Assembly: GCA_947644305.1 (NCBI GenBank)
Contig: CANRYS010000009.1
Coordinates: 1 to 64,000 of the forward strand
Length of the DNA stretch: 64,000 nucleotides
Reading direction: 5' to 3'
Origin: an uncultured Roseburia sp.
GTDB taxonomy: Bacteria; Bacillota; Clostridia; Lachnospirales; Lachnospiraceae
Shown here piece after piece: positions 54,276-64,000 of this stretch. The notes under the pieces are model-generated. The model was not told the DNA's origin. It did not search any database and saw only the letters and a list, made by a program, of their open reading frames with translations. The position numbers and the translations under genes are program-made. Position 1 is the first letter of the stretch; each line of letters begins with the position of its first letter.

Positions 54276-55658
54276 TTAAACAAATTGTAAAATCATCTGA
54301 GTCCCCTGTCCCACTTCGCTCTCAATCTGGATGCGGCAGTTGTGCCTTTTTAATATCAGCGCTGTGATAGCAAGTCCAAGTCCGGCGCCGCCGCTTTTTC
54401 TGCTCCTCGACTTGTCGATCATATAAAATGGTTCCAGGATCCTCTCCCTCTCCTCTTCTGGAATACCAGTTCCAAAATCCCTGACACAGATCCTACTTCC
54501 AGAAGCGGAGAGCAAGATCCGATCTCCCCTCTGGCTCGCCTTTCTGGCGTTGTCAATCAGATTGATCAATACCTCGGTAAACAGGTCAGCATCCACCAGA
54601 AAAACTTCACCCTCTTCCTGGCATTCCAAGCGGATACCGTCCTGCTCCAGACTTTGGCTACAGGCCTCCGCTGCTCTATGGAATAATACACCTGCCGCTA
54701 TCTCTTCCAAATAAATGTTGTCATTTTCCTCCAACAGCAGCAGATCCATCATCTTTCGTGAGAGCCGCTCCAGCCGGCAGCTTTCTTCATATATATAAGA
54801 AAGCGCCTCCTCTTTATCCTCTTCCGAGAGCTTTACTGTCAGGAGTGTTCTGGCATACCCAGAGATGGCTGTCATAGGAGTTTTTAGTTCATGAGTCAGA
54901 TTTCCCATAAATAATGTCCGCTTCCACTCTGCCTCCTTTAGCTTTTCGATGCGAAACTGCACCGCCTCTGCCATCTGGTTAAAGTTCTCACTTAATTCTC
55001 CGATCTCATCCTTTCTCTCCACCTGAATCCTCTCATCGTACTGACCCCTGGCGATCTGTTTTGCCCCGTCATTTAGCTGCTGCAGAGGAAAAAGCACCTT
55101 ATTTAATACCATAAAAAGCAGCAGGCAGACCACCATCGTAATAATACAGGTGAGAACAACCAGCCCAAATCCCAGCAGTCTCATGCGCTCCCACACATAG
55201 GTGATATCCTCCAGTTTATAAAGAGTACACTTGTCCCCTATTTGTGTGTTATAAACAAAAAAATGCTGATCCTCCCACTCCATCTGTGCCATCTTCAGAT
55301 CAGGATCAGAAATATCACTATACTCTAAAGCATTCAGCTCCTTCTGTTCAAACACCGTTTCATTATAGATCTCCTCCCCATCCTTTTCTGAGGAAAAGCA
55401 GACCATCAGATCATCATTATGCTGTTTGAGAATGTATTGCAGCACCTCTGTATCCAGAGAAAATCTCATGTCGTCACTAATCGCATTGATGCGATCTTCC
55501 AGTTGTGAGATCCCCTCCGTCACATTTTTAAGACTCTGTCCTTCCGCTGCCTCTAGAGAAATTCTTTTTACCAGACCATAGACCGCCACACTGCAGAACG
55601 AACATGAGAACAACGTACTGATACAGCATATAAGAATGATCTTTGTCTTTAATCTCAT
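54276..55658 (-). CDS. Sensor histidine kinase
   Basis: The 460-residue kinase has a membrane helix (about 7-28), an external domain (30-160), a second helix (about 160-185), a HAMP domain, the His box THELKTPM near residue 256, and the N, G1 and G2 ATP-binding boxes (LIDNARKA, DFGTGIPEEE, GLGLAIT). It is paired with the response regulator that starts 3 bases before it. GGAGGAATAGC supports the start. It probably senses an envelope signal and controls the adjoining lipoprotein/ABC operon. Confidence 0.93.
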   Translation of the reverse strand: MRLKTKIILICCISTLFSCSFCSVAVYGLVKRISLEAAEGQSLKNVTEGISQLEDRINAISDDMRFSLDTEVLQYILKQHNDDLMVCFSSEKDGEEIYNETVFEQKELNALEYSDISDPDLKMAQMEWEDQHFFVYNTQIGDKCTLYKLEDITYVWERMRLLGFGLVVLTCIITMVVCLLLFMVLNKVLFPLQQLNDGAKQIARGQYDERIQVERKDEIGELSENFNQMAEAVQFRIEKLKEAEWKRTLFMGNLTHELKTPMTAISGYARTLLTVKLSEEDKEEALSYIYEESCRLERLSRKMMDLLLLEENDNIYLEEIAAGVLFHRAAEACSQSLEQDGIRLECQEEGEVFLVDADLFTEVLINLIDNARKASQRGDRILLSASGSRICVRDFGTGIPEEERERILEPFYMIDKSRSRKSGGAGLGLAITALILKRHNCRIQIESEVGQGTQMILQFV

Positions 55659-55661
55659 AAG

Positions 55662-56336
55662 CTATTCCTCCAGCCTGTAACCCATCTTAGAGACAGTTTT
55701 TATATTGTCATTTAAAGAAAGCTTTTTTCGGAGCTGCCCGATATGCACATCCACCGTTCTCGTCTCTCCGAGGTAATCCACTCCCCACACTCGCCGCAGT
55801 AGCTCTTCTCTAGAAATGGCAATATTTTTATTCCGCGCCAGCACACAGAGGAGGTCAAACTCCATGGGCTTCAATAATACCTCCTCGCCATTTTTCCTGA
55901 CAGAATGCTCCAGAAAATTGATCTCCACATCCAAAATGCGGATGACATCTCCGAGTTTCTTCGTTCTCTCCAGCACCTTTTCCATCCGCACCATAAGCTC
56001 CAACATATCGAAGGGCTTTACAATATAATCTTCCGCCCCGCCCTGCAGCCCCTGTATCTTTGAGTTAATATCGTCTTTCGCAGTCAAAAATATGACCGGT
56101 ATCTCATAGGTCCTGACGATCTCAAACAGATCAAATCCATCCATTCCGGGCAGCATGACATCCAGCAGGGCGATATCATAGGCGTGCTCTTCTTCTAACG
56201 CCTCTGCCGCTTCCCTGCCATCATGAAACATTTTCGTCTCGTACCCCGCCACTTTAAGATTCATCGCTATCATCTTTGCAATGGAGATCTCATCCTCCAC
56301 GATCAATACCCTGTTCTGAGCCATCTTTGTACTCAT
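55662..56336 (-). CDS. OmpR-family response regulator
   Basis: The 224-residue protein has a receiver domain (acidic pair EDE near 15-17, phospho-acceptor Asp in LLDVMLPG, Lys in FLTAKDD) and a C-terminal winged-helix DNA-binding domain (about 130-222). It is the first gene of an eight-gene run that continues with the kinase, lipoprotein, permeases, ATPase and surface protein. Confidence 0.94.
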   Translation of the reverse strand: MSTKMAQNRVLIVEDEISIAKMIAMNLKVAGYETKMFHDGREAAEALEEEHAYDIALLDVMLPGMDGFDLFEIVRTYEIPVIFLTAKDDINSKIQGLQGGAEDYIVKPFDMLELMVRMEKVLERTKKLGDVIRILDVEINFLEHSVRKNGEEVLLKPMEFDLLCVLARNKNIAISREELLRRVWGVDYLGETRTVDVHIGQLRKKLSLNDNIKTVSKMGYRLEE

Positions 56337-56428
56337 ACAGCCAGCCCCCTTTGCGAATAACTACACTTTAATTATTATAGCAACTTACAAAAACAATATC
56401 AATTGAGTAAATGTGATATTTTCATGTC

Positions 56429-56457
56429 TTGTAGATTTTGCCTTTATGATATATAAT
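56429..56457 (+). promoter_or_regulatory. Sigma-A-type promoter of the hybrid kinase gene
   Basis: TTGTAG (56429-56434), 17 bases, then TATAAT (56452-56457), 43 bases before the start codon. It is divergent from the response regulator operon. Confidence 0.7.
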
Positions 56458-56500
56458 GGTACCAGGGTCAAAGTACTTTAACTATGTATGAGGTGAAAAC

Positions 56501-59056
56501 ATGAAAAATAAAACATCCCGCTTTCTTATAGGAAGCTTTATTCTGGTATTTATATTAAGTGCATGCATATTTATCTTCCTTATGAACCGCATGGCAGACA
56601 AGAGCAGGGAAACGTCCGCCAAGATCGGAAATTTTTATATGGAGAGAATGAGCACAGAAATCACCAAGCACTTTGAGACAACGATGGATATCAAGTTGTC
56701 CCAGGTGGAAGGCATGATCAACGCAACACCACCTGACGGAGACCTGAAAGGCGATAAACTGATAGAAGCTATGGCAGCAAGCGCTGCCTCCAGAAATTTT
56801 AACTTTCTGGGGCTTTATGCGGAAGACGGCAGTGTGGAACTGATCCTCGGCGACGATGTAACCATCGCCGACTCCGAACCTTTTTTCTCTTCCTTAAAAA
56901 ACGGGGATAAAAAGATAGCCATCGCAAGTACCCCTGATCCAAAATTAGAACTTGTACTGCTGGGTGTTCCCTGCGAGTATGAAATGAACGACGGGAAAAA
57001 AAGTATTGCACTGGTTGGCGGCATAGATATCAAATTTATAAGCGATACACTTTCTCTTGATGATGAAAATACCGAGACATATTCACATATTATAAGAAGA
57101 AACGGCGATTTTGTCATAAAGAGTGGTTCAGCAGTTTTAAATAATTATTATGAACGCCTAAATAAAATGGTACTGGATACAGATGAGCGGGGCGCGGATT
57201 ACTATATAAAGAATTTTCAGAACGCGATAGATAATAGGGTTTTGTACTCCGATATCCTCTCCACCAATGAGGGTATAAGGTGTGTGTACTGTACACCGCT
57301 ATCATATTCTGAATGGTATCTGGTGACCGCTATGTCCTATGATTCTCTGGAAGATATTATACTAGAACTGGACGAACAGAGACTGACCTCCTTTTTGATG
57401 GCATTATCGATGATGTACATTATCTTTATGGTGGTATTTGTGATATTTTATAAACTGGCGAAAAAACAACTGATGGAAGTGAAGCAGGCGCGAAATGAGG
57501 CCATCAAGGCAAACCAGGCAAAGAGTGAGTTCCTGTCAAATATGAGCCACGATATCCGTACTCCTATGAATGCCATTGTGGGTATGACCACCATCGCCAC
57601 AACGAATATCGATAACAAAGAACAGTTAATGAACTGCCTGAAGAAAATAACACTGTCCAGTCGGCATCTGCTCGGTCTTATCAATGACATTCTGGATATG
57701 TCTAAAATCGAGAGCGGGAAAATGACGCTGAACATAGAGCTGATCTCACTGCGGGAGGCCATGGAGAGCATTGTAAGCGTGATTCAGCCACAGGTGAAAG
57801 CGAAAAATCAAAAATTTGATATATTTATATCCAACATTTTGTCTGAGAATGTGTACTGTGACAGCGTCCGGTTAAATCAGGTTTTGATCAACTTCATGTC
57901 CAATGCCTTCAAGTTCACACCAGAGGGTGGCGAGATCCATATCTATGTAGATCAGGAAGAATCACCAAAGGGCGATAATTTTGTCCGTGTCAACTTCCGT
58001 ATTAAAGACAGTGGTATCGGTATGACGCCGGAATTTCAGGAAAAAATATTTGACGCCTTTGTGCGGGAGGACAATCTAAGAGTACACAAAACAGAAGGAA
58101 CCGGTCTTGGTATGGCTATCAACAAACACATCATCGATGCCATGGAGGGAACGATAGAAGTCCACAGTGAACCTCAAAAGGGAACCGAATTCCATGTCAT
58201 CCTCGATCTGGAAAGGGCTACGGTCTCAGAGGCAGATATGATTCTTCCCGCCTGGAATATGCTTCTTGTGGATGATGATGAGCAGCTTTGCAAAGATACC
58301 GCAGCGAATCTAAAAGAAATGTCCGTCACATGTGACTGGACCCTTGATGGAGAGTCCGCCATCGAGATGGTGGAAGAACATTTAAGAAAACACAATGACT
58401 ATCAGATCGTATTGCTAGACTGGAAAATGGAAGGGATGAGCGGCATCGAAACAGCTAGGGAGCTGCGTAAGCGCTTTGGAAGTGACATTCCAATCCTTCT
58501 CATATCCGCTTACGACTGGAGCGATATTGAAGAAGATGCCAAAGGCGCAGGCATCAGTGGATTCATTGGCAAACCACTATTCAAATCCACCCTTTACCAT
58601 GGACTTATGCAGTTTATGGATCCGATCCAGGGCAAGCAGCAGGAGCAGTCACAAAAGAGAAGGGACTTTAACGGTGTTAAAATACTACTGGCAGAGGATA
58701 ATGACCTCAACTATGAAATTGCCAATGAACTTCTTACCAGCATAGGTATGGAAGTTGAATGGGCGCAAAATGGCCAGATCTGCGTCGAAATGTTCCAGAA
58801 CTCAGAAGAAGGTTATTATGATGCGGTGCTCATGGATATCCGTATGCCGATTATGACAGGATATGAGGCAAGTGCAAAGATTCGTACCCTCGACCGCTCC
58901 GATGCCGATCTACCGATAATCGCGATGACAGCAGACGCATTTTCCGAGGACGTGAAAAAATGCCTGGATCACGGGATGAACGCCCACACTTCCAAACCGA
59001 TTGATATGGACGTTCTGACGCGGGTATTGGCACGTTTCCTGCCAGAAAAAGAATAA
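56501..59056 (+). CDS. Hybrid sensor histidine kinase with two receiver domains
   Basis: The 851-residue protein has an N-terminal membrane helix (about 9-31), an external Cache-like sensor domain (35-295), a second helix (about 300-322), the His box [13 protein letters not shown] near 352, an ATPase domain with DSGIGMT and GTGLGMAI, and then two receivers. The first has the Asp in [11 protein letters not shown] and the second in [11 protein letters not shown]. No DNA-binding output is fused, so it must signal through an unlinked regulator or Hpt protein. It is monocistronic, with its own promoter and terminator. Confidence 0.93.
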   Translation: MKNKTSRFLIGSFILVFILSACIFIFLMNRMADKSRETSAKIGNFYMERMSTEITKHFETTMDIKLSQVEGMINATPPDGDLKGDKLIEAMAASAASRNFNFLGLYAEDGSVELILGDDVTIADSEPFFSSLKNGDKKIAIASTPDPKLELVLLGVPCEYEMNDGKKSIALVGGIDIKFISDTLSLDDENTETYSHIIRRNGDFVIKSGSAVLNNYYERLNKMVLDTDERGADYYIKNFQNAIDNRVLYSDILSTNEGIRCVYCTPLSYSEWYLVTAMSYDSLEDIILELDEQRLTSFLMALSMMYIIFMVVFVIFYKLAKKQLMEVKQARNEAIKANQAKSEFLSNMSHDIRTPMNAIVGMTTIATTNIDNKEQLMNCLKKITLSSRHLLGLINDILDMSKIESGKMTLNIELISLREAMESIVSVIQPQVKAKNQKFDIFISNILSENVYCDSVRLNQVLINFMSNAFKFTPEGGEIHIYVDQEESPKGDNFVRVNFRIKDSGIGMTPEFQEKIFDAFVREDNLRVHKTEGTGLGMAINKHIIDAMEGTIEVHSEPQKGTEFHVILDLERATVSEADMILPAWNMLLVDDDEQLCKDTAANLKEMSVTCDWTLDGESAIEMVEEHLRKHNDYQIVLLDWKMEGMSGIETARELRKRFGSDIPILLISAYDWSDIEEDAKGAGISGFIGKPLFKSTLYHGLMQFMDPIQGKQQEQSQKRRDFNGVKILLAEDNDLNYEIANELLTSIGMEVEWAQNGQICVEMFQNSEEGYYDAVLMDIRMPIMTGYEASAKIRTLDRSDADLPIIAMTADAFSEDVKKCLDHGMNAHTSKPIDMDVLTRVLARFLPEKE

Positions 59057-59096
59057 AACCATCCATAAAAGTAGATGTTTTATGGGAATCGTATAT

Positions 59097-59134
59097 AAAA
59101 AACCGGAATACTCTGTCAGTTTTCCGGTTTTTTT
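59097..59134. terminator. Bidirectional terminator between the hybrid kinase and BceS-like kinase
   Basis: AAAAAACCGGAA...TTTTCCGGTTTTTTT forms a stem with T-runs on both strands between convergent genes. Confidence 0.88.
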
Positions 59135-59159
59135 ATATGTTTTTCCCTGTTGCATGATC

Positions 59160-60164
59160 TCATAAATAATAATCATCCCTGCCAAACTCTATCGTAACCC
59201 TTGTGTATTTTCCTTCCTCTGACTCCAGCCAGATCCGGTGTCCCAGTTTCTCACACATCTTGCGACAGATATACAATCCCATACCAGTAGAAGCGGACAC
59301 CTTTCTTCCATTCTCTCCGGTAAAAGATTTTTCAAAAACTCTCTGGACATCCCCGGAACAGATGCCAAGACCATGATCTTCCACAGACAGTCTCACCATG
59401 TCACAGTCCTCCTCCACAGAAAAGCCAATATAAGGCTTCGATGGTTTTTGATATTTCACACTATTACTTATGATCTGCCCCAGCATAAATTTGATCCACT
59501 TGGCATCAGATACGACGGTTACTTCCGTATTCTCCTTCGAAATCTTAAAATGACCTTCGATCAGCTCTTCCTTATGTTCCAGAAGAACCTCATTGATCAA
59601 CTGGTCCAGCCGGCATTTTTTCATTAGATAATCCTTCTGGGGCGCATCTGCACGTACATAATACAGGATCTGCTCCACATATTGGGAAATCTTCGCTACC
59701 TGCACGCGGTAACTTCCGATATCTATCTTTTCATTATAATTCATGAGAGACAACGCTGAGATTGGAATCTTGATCTCATGAATCCACATCTCCACATAAT
59801 CCTTAAATTCCCTGACCAGGCGCCCCATATCTCCTACCCGCTCATTCATGGACTTGTCAATATCGTACAACGCATCATAAAAAAGCTGTCCCTCCAGAAA
59901 CTCCGGCCTGCGTACCATCTCTGTGATCAGATACTTTTTATCCAGCTCTTCCAGGTTATGAAACAACTCCCCATAAAATGCATGTTTTTTCTGGTATTCA
60001 CTCACCCACATGAAAGCAAGAACCACAGCCTCCAGGAATACAACACTCCCCCAGAAAAAGGGGTGAACTTCCAATGCAAAACCGATGAGTGCCACCAGCA
60101 GCATCTGCAACGACAGGATGGCGATCCATCCCGCCCTTTCTTTTAAAAAATCTCTTCCTCTCAT
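59160..60164 (-). CDS. Intramembrane-sensing histidine kinase (BceS type)
   Basis: The 334-residue kinase has two N-terminal membrane helices (about 14-31 and 36-54) with almost no external loop, the mark of BceS-like intramembrane-sensing kinases. The His box is HEIKIPISALSL near residue 129. The ATPase boxes are present (ISNSVKYQ, VEDHGLGI, STGMGLYICR). Its start overlaps the response-regulator stop (ATGA). Such kinases work with BceAB-type transporters; the candidate partner lies at 33.1-35.8 kb. Confidence 0.9.
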   Translation of the reverse strand: MRGRDFLKERAGWIAILSLQMLLVALIGFALEVHPFFWGSVVFLEAVVLAFMWVSEYQKKHAFYGELFHNLEELDKKYLITEMVRRPEFLEGQLFYDALYDIDKSMNERVGDMGRLVREFKDYVEMWIHEIKIPISALSLMNYNEKIDIGSYRVQVAKISQYVEQILYYVRADAPQKDYLMKKCRLDQLINEVLLEHKEELIEGHFKISKENTEVTVVSDAKWIKFMLGQIISNSVKYQKPSKPYIGFSVEEDCDMVRLSVEDHGLGICSGDVQRVFEKSFTGENGRKVSASTGMGLYICRKMCEKLGHRIWLESEEGKYTRVTIEFGRDDYYL

Positions 60165-60829
60165 CCCATCACATACCCGATCCCTCTCTTGGTCCGGATC
60201 AGATCTTCCACACCATATTCCTTTAGTTTTGCCCGGACACGGTTTACATTCACCGTCAAAGTATTATCATCCACAAATTCTTCCGTATCCCAAAGATAGC
60301 TGATCAGTTCCTCCCTTGTCACGATCTTTCCCTGATGTTTCATCAGATAAATGAGTATCTTCATCTCATTTTTTGTCAAATCCACCTCTTCCTCTCCGAT
60401 GTGAAGGGTTCCTCGCTCTTTGTCCAGACTCAGGCAGCCACAGGTAAGCACCGTCTGTTCTGCCAGGTGGGTAAGCCGCTTAAATACCGCCTCTATATGC
60501 AGTAAAAGAATCGCTGGATTGTAGGGTTTCGCAATAAAATCATCCGCGCCATAACTCATGCAGATCACTTCGTCCATCTCCGTATTTTTACTTGTCACGA
60601 TGATGACAGGCACCTCTGAGTCCTGCCTCACCTTTTTTAAGATCGCAGTCCCATCCGCCCCTGGCAGTGTCAGATCCAGGAGAACCATATCCGCCCCCGC
60701 CGAAAGGATTTGTCCTGAACAATCCCCATAGTCTGTCACAATGCTGCATTTATATCCGTTGTTTACTAAAAAGTCCGCCAGTTGGCCACGGATCACTGGA
60801 TCATCCTCGACAATCGCTATTTTCTTCAT
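60161..60829 (-). CDS. BceR-type response regulator
   Basis: This 222-residue OmpR-family regulator has its phospho-acceptor in LLDLTLPGADG, the conserved Lys in IVTSKNTEM and a C-terminal winged helix (about 125-220). It is coupled to the BceS-like kinase. The 60830-61013 gap is shared with the divergent chemoreceptor gene and probably contains promoters for both. Confidence 0.93.
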   Translation of the reverse strand: MKKIAIVEDDPVIRGQLADFLVNNGYKCSIVTDYGDCSGQILSAGADMVLLDLTLPGADGTAILKKVRQDSEVPVIIVTSKNTEMDEVICMSYGADDFIAKPYNPAILLLHIEAVFKRLTHLAEQTVLTCGCLSLDKERGTLHIGEEEVDLTKNEMKILIYLMKHQGKIVTREELISYLWDTEEFVDDNTLTVNVNRVRAKLKEYGVEDLIRTKRGIGYVMG

Positions 60830-61013
60830 GCCATCCTCCCATCATTAAGCTAGGCGATACCAAGCTGCATTCTTTGCTGTCTTTTTCTTTTTATGATATT
60901 ATATTATTATACTTATTTTCTTTTTTCAATATAAAATCAAAATTATGTAATTGCCACGCAGCGGATTTCTATGATAAAATGTCTATAATTATGACCATTT
61001 GGAGGAAAAGCAA

Positions 61014-62957
61014 ATGCAGAGCTACAGTGAAAAATTTCAAAAAGAAATTGTAAAGTACCTTAGAATCAGTATCATATCCATTCTTACGCTGGCACTGGTC
61101 CTGATAGGCTGGCTTGAAATCACTTCCTTTCAGGATAAACATGCAATGCTGAAATCCCAGAGCCACCATAATGTAGAAAGCTGGTTTAATGACAGAATTA
61201 GTATTCTCGATTCATTCATGTCCTATATCAGCTATGATACAGATATCATGAATGATTATGAGGCAACGCAAAAATATCTGGAAACCACTGCAAAGAAACA
61301 CACAGATCTTCTGAGCGTATACATCGGATCTCCTTCCTTTCATACAAAATTGATTTGCAGCGACAACTGGATTCCTGAAGATGACTACGTCGTGGCAGAA
61401 CGGGACTGGTATTCCGGCGCCACAAAAAATGATGGGCTTTTTGTATCCGAGCCCTATGTGGATGCCACCTACGGTGAACTTTGTATCACGATATCCAAAC
61501 CGGTCCCCGGCACCGATGCTGTCATCGCCATTGATATCACGCTGACTACCCTTCAAGAAGCCATAAACAGCTTCTGCACCAATCTTCAGATGGTCAGTCT
61601 AATCTCCTCTGAAGGCACTATCGTAACATGCCCTCTGGAGAACTATGCCATGACAGATAAAAATTCTGTAAAAACAGTGGACACCCCCTTTGGCTCTGTC
61701 CGGGAAAATAAAAGTTCATTGATCCGCACCTCTGGTCTTCGTTATTATTTTACAGCGGCTGTGCCATTGGAAAAGATCTCCTATCAGCTCTATGTCAGTA
61801 CCGGAACAAGGACCATTATGTTCCAGTTTACTCTGCTGATCTTTGCCTATGTGCTGATCCTGTTTCTCTATATCATCGGATTCAAAAAGCTGATTACCAG
61901 AGTGATCACCGAAGGCTTCCAACCCTTTGAGCACATCAAAGAAAAAATCCTGGCGCTTTCCGACTGCCAGCTAGACGTTCATTTTGGAGAAGATACGAAC
62001 ATCAAAGACATCAAGGAATTACAGGATGCTCTGGACACCATGACCTCAACCTTACGAAGTTACATTCAGGACATTCGGCAGATCTTATCCCAGGTGTCTG
62101 ACAACGATCTCAGCGCTAAAAGTGAGATCACCTACCGCGGGGATTTTGTGGAGATTCAGTCAGCCATCAACCAGATCATAGAAAAATTTAGAAACATTAT
62201 AGGAGACATCAATACTGTCTCCGCAGACTTGAATACCTCTTCTGGACAAATTGCCGCCGTGGCAGAAGAAATCGCCGGCAACAGTTCGGATCAAACCCGT
62301 TCCATGGGAGAACTCCGCCAGGAATTTGACCAGTTCCGCCAGGACATGACGCAGATCCACGAACAGATCACCAACACCAATGAGGCGATAGCAGTCAATA
62401 GCGAAGCACTGAATGATATTGGAAGCAACGGAATGAAAAAACTGACAAAAAGCATAAGCCAGATCCAGACGAGTTCCGAGTCCATCTCCGAATTTGTAAA
62501 TAAGATAGAAAGTATTTCTTCCCAGACCCAGATGCTATCGCTGAATGCTTCCATCGAGGCAGCACGGGCAGGAGATGCCGGAAAAGGATTTGCTGTGGTA
62601 GCTGGCGAGATCAGCAAACTCAGCGAGGATACCATGAGGGCAAACCTTGAAATCGCCCAGATCATCAACGACAATAATTCCTACGTTAGAGAAGGTATCG
62701 AGATCGCAGACTCCACAAGAGAAACCCTTCTTGCCTCCCTGAGTGATAACCGTAAAATGGCAGAAAAGATGGAACAGATCACCAACATCCTGGATTCCCT
62801 GCTGGATCAGACCCAGCAGATTGAATCAGAACTCCTGATCTCCGTAAAGCTTGGCGAAGAAAATGTATCCATGACAGATACCTGCTGTTCCAGCACAGAA
62901 GAACTCCTTACCAGTTCGAATACCTTAAAAGGAAATGTAGAAAAGTATATATTATAG
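61014..62957 (+). CDS. Methyl-accepting chemotaxis protein
   Basis: The 647-residue receptor has a membrane helix (about 19-38), an external dCache-like domain (40-265), a second helix (about 270-292), a HAMP-like region and a cytoplasmic signalling domain with the hairpin tip NASIEAARAGDAGKGFAVVAGEI near residue 510. It senses small molecules outside the cell and signals to CheA/CheW. TTTGGAGGAAAAG sets the start at 61014; the TTG at 60999 is part of that site. Together with the sigma-D-type promoter elsewhere it supports a motile host. Confidence 0.93.
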   Translation: MQSYSEKFQKEIVKYLRISIISILTLALVLIGWLEITSFQDKHAMLKSQSHHNVESWFNDRISILDSFMSYISYDTDIMNDYEATQKYLETTAKKHTDLLSVYIGSPSFHTKLICSDNWIPEDDYVVAERDWYSGATKNDGLFVSEPYVDATYGELCITISKPVPGTDAVIAIDITLTTLQEAINSFCTNLQMVSLISSEGTIVTCPLENYAMTDKNSVKTVDTPFGSVRENKSSLIRTSGLRYYFTAAVPLEKISYQLYVSTGTRTIMFQFTLLIFAYVLILFLYIIGFKKLITRVITEGFQPFEHIKEKILALSDCQLDVHFGEDTNIKDIKELQDALDTMTSTLRSYIQDIRQILSQVSDNDLSAKSEITYRGDFVEIQSAINQIIEKFRNIIGDINTVSADLNTSSGQIAAVAEEIAGNSSDQTRSMGELRQEFDQFRQDMTQIHEQITNTNEAIAVNSEALNDIGSNGMKKLTKSISQIQTSSESISEFVNKIESISSQTQMLSLNASIEAARAGDAGKGFAVVAGEISKLSEDTMRANLEIAQIINDNNSYVREGIEIADSTRETLLASLSDNRKMAEKMEQITNILDSLLDQTQQIESELLISVKLGEENVSMTDTCCSSTEELLTSSNTLKGNVEKYIL

Positions 62958-63009
62958 GAAAACTTGTCTTAATGGTAGTCAAAGTTCTTTCCTAATCTGA
63001 CACAAATCC

Positions 63010-63078
63010 GGGGGAGGGGCTGTCGGGAAATAAGACAGTTCAACTCAGGGACCAGTATTAACCGACAGCCCCTCCCCC
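63010..63078. repeat. Perfect 17-bp inverted repeat with a 35-base loop
   Basis: GGGGGAGGGGCTGTCGG (63010-63026) pairs exactly with CCGACAGCCCCTCCCCC (63062-63078). No T-run follows on either strand, so it is not a standard terminator. It separates the convergent chemoreceptor and AraC-type genes. Confidence 0.8.
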
Positions 63079-63085
63079 CAAATTA

Positions 63086-63934
63086 TTAGACTTCCTTTCG
63101 CATCTTAGAAGGAGAGACACCATACGCTTTTTTAAAGAGTTTACTAAAATGATAAGCATCTTCATAACCAACTCTCTCAGCGATCTCTCCTATGGACAGG
63201 GAAGTCCCCGATTCCAGGAGCGCTTTCGCCTTCTCCATCCTCACACGAATGAGATAATGAATTGGAGATTCCCCTATCTCTGATTTAAAGATCTTCGAGA
63301 TATAAAATGGGCTAAGATACATATTTTCTGCGATCTGGTCCAGCGAGATCTTATTGGCATAATGTTCCTCCAGATAATCAGCGATCTTTTCTGCGGTATC
63401 TTTCTTTCCCGCATAGTCAAATTCCTTTCCCTCTGTCAATTCCACCTGTCCTGTCTGCTCTCTGACGATATTTAATAAGAGCTGTACAAGGAATGACTTG
63501 AGCATAAAATAGCGCCCCGGCATCCTTGTCTGATTCTCCTTCACCATCTCTTCACAGATGCGGAAGATTTTCCTCTGTGTCTTTCCTTTGGTATGCAAAA
63601 CATTTCCGCCGTCTCTCAAGTCGATATGATTCGGTCTCATGCCGCAAAATTTTATATCGGTAAAACCGAAAAAAAATTCCACCCGCCCTTTATCGCTATC
63701 GCCGATGATGCTCTGATGTCTCGTTCCCGGATTGAAGATGAGTACATCCCCGGTTCTCACCGGTATGTATTCATCATCCAAATGATAGAGCCCCTCACCC
63801 TCCAAAATAATTCCAATTTCCGGGAAATCATGGCTGTGGTAATTATTTTCACTTTCTTTGCGATCAATCTTCACCCCAAATAAAAAGGTAGGATTTAATT
63901 CCTCCGTAACCAGATCAAATTGTATATTTTCCAT
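63086..63934 (-). CDS. AraC-family transcription regulator
   Basis: The 282-residue protein has an N-terminal cupin-type sensing domain (about 25-100; YHSHDFPEIG and IPVRTGDVLIFNPGTRHQ), then two C-terminal helix-turn-helix motifs (ISLDQIAENMYLSPFYISKIFK and SIGEIAERVGYEDAYHFSKLFKK regions). Such regulators usually control sugar-use genes in response to a bound sugar. The target is not in the window. Positions 63935-64000 hold only its upstream region. Confidence 0.93.
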   Translation of the reverse strand: MENIQFDLVTEELNPTFLFGVKIDRKESENNYHSHDFPEIGIILEGEGLYHLDDEYIPVRTGDVLIFNPGTRHQSIIGDSDKGRVEFFFGFTDIKFCGMRPNHIDLRDGGNVLHTKGKTQRKIFRICEEMVKENQTRMPGRYFMLKSFLVQLLLNIVREQTGQVELTEGKEFDYAGKKDTAEKIADYLEEHYANKISLDQIAENMYLSPFYISKIFKSEIGESPIHYLIRVRMEKAKALLESGTSLSIGEIAERVGYEDAYHFSKLFKKAYGVSPSKMRKEV

Positions 63935-64000
63935 CCGTCGTCTCTCCTAATAACTGCATTCTGCATAATATAGCCAGATACTTATTATTCTTAGTTCTCT

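Noticed and set aside
1-64000. CRISPR array, tRNA, rRNA or complete insertion sequence
   Set aside because: No regularly spaced repeats, cloverleaf-like genes, rRNA segments or transposase genes were found on reading both strands.

Overview
The window looks like an origin-proximal stretch of a spore-forming, probably motile, anaerobic Clostridium-class bacterium, most likely of the family Lachnospiraceae. The reasons are the conserved Bacillus/Clostridium block ftsH-hpt-tilS-spoIIE-divIC-yabQ-yabP-S4/RqcP-HU-spoVT, a GlgC/GlgD ADP-glucose pyrophosphorylase pair, rubrerythrin, a chemoreceptor, and promoters that match sporulation and motility sigma factors. This is read from sequence alone; no database search was run. 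No rRNA, tRNA, CRISPR array or intact insertion sequence was found.

Layout. 0-4.1 kb (minus strand): a tyrosine recombinase, then a glgC-glgD-spoVG operon. 4.4-9.7 kb (plus): murC, a cluster of DnaA boxes, a primosome pair (DnaD-domain protein and DnaI/DnaC-type helicase loader) and prs. 9.8-15.4 kb: a class A penicillin-binding protein, a CgeB-like glycosyltransferase, an unknown gene behind a sigma-D-type promoter, and a lipoprotein. 15.6-28.3 kb (minus): a GH13 alpha-glycosidase, the housekeeping/sporulation block, thioredoxin reductase and rubrerythrin. 28.4-35.8 kb (minus): an IbrB/IbrA-like pair with a structured leader, a two-gene DNA-metabolism radical-SAM module, and a BceAB-like ABC transporter.

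36-47.5 kb is an accessory island: a broken integrase, a broken AlbA_2-type gene, an AT-rich two-gene Hachiman defence system (HamA + HamB), gene remnants, a BRO-N protein, a tyrosine recombinase and a six-gene minus-strand operon. That operon encodes a DUF6765-type predicted metal hydrolase, two DUF2589-type proteins, a small unknown, a SLATT/DUF4231-like two-helix membrane protein and a CHAP hydrolase. It is my best candidate for an undescribed system.

47.6-56.3 kb (minus) is one long envelope-signalling cluster: response regulator, histidine kinase, large lipoprotein, two permease-like membrane proteins, an ABC ATPase, a repeat-containing surface protein and a membrane protein. 56.5-63.9 kb holds a hybrid histidine kinase, a BceRS-type two-component pair, a methyl-accepting chemotaxis protein and an AraC-type regulator.

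Several regulatory sites agree with gene function: a 21-bp-spaced promoter with a Spo0A box before spoIIE, a sigma-E-like promoter before yabP, a sigma-G-like promoter before spoVT, and DnaA boxes just upstream of the primosome promoter. Most genes run on the minus strand, which suggests replication travels right to left and the origin lies to the right of the window.
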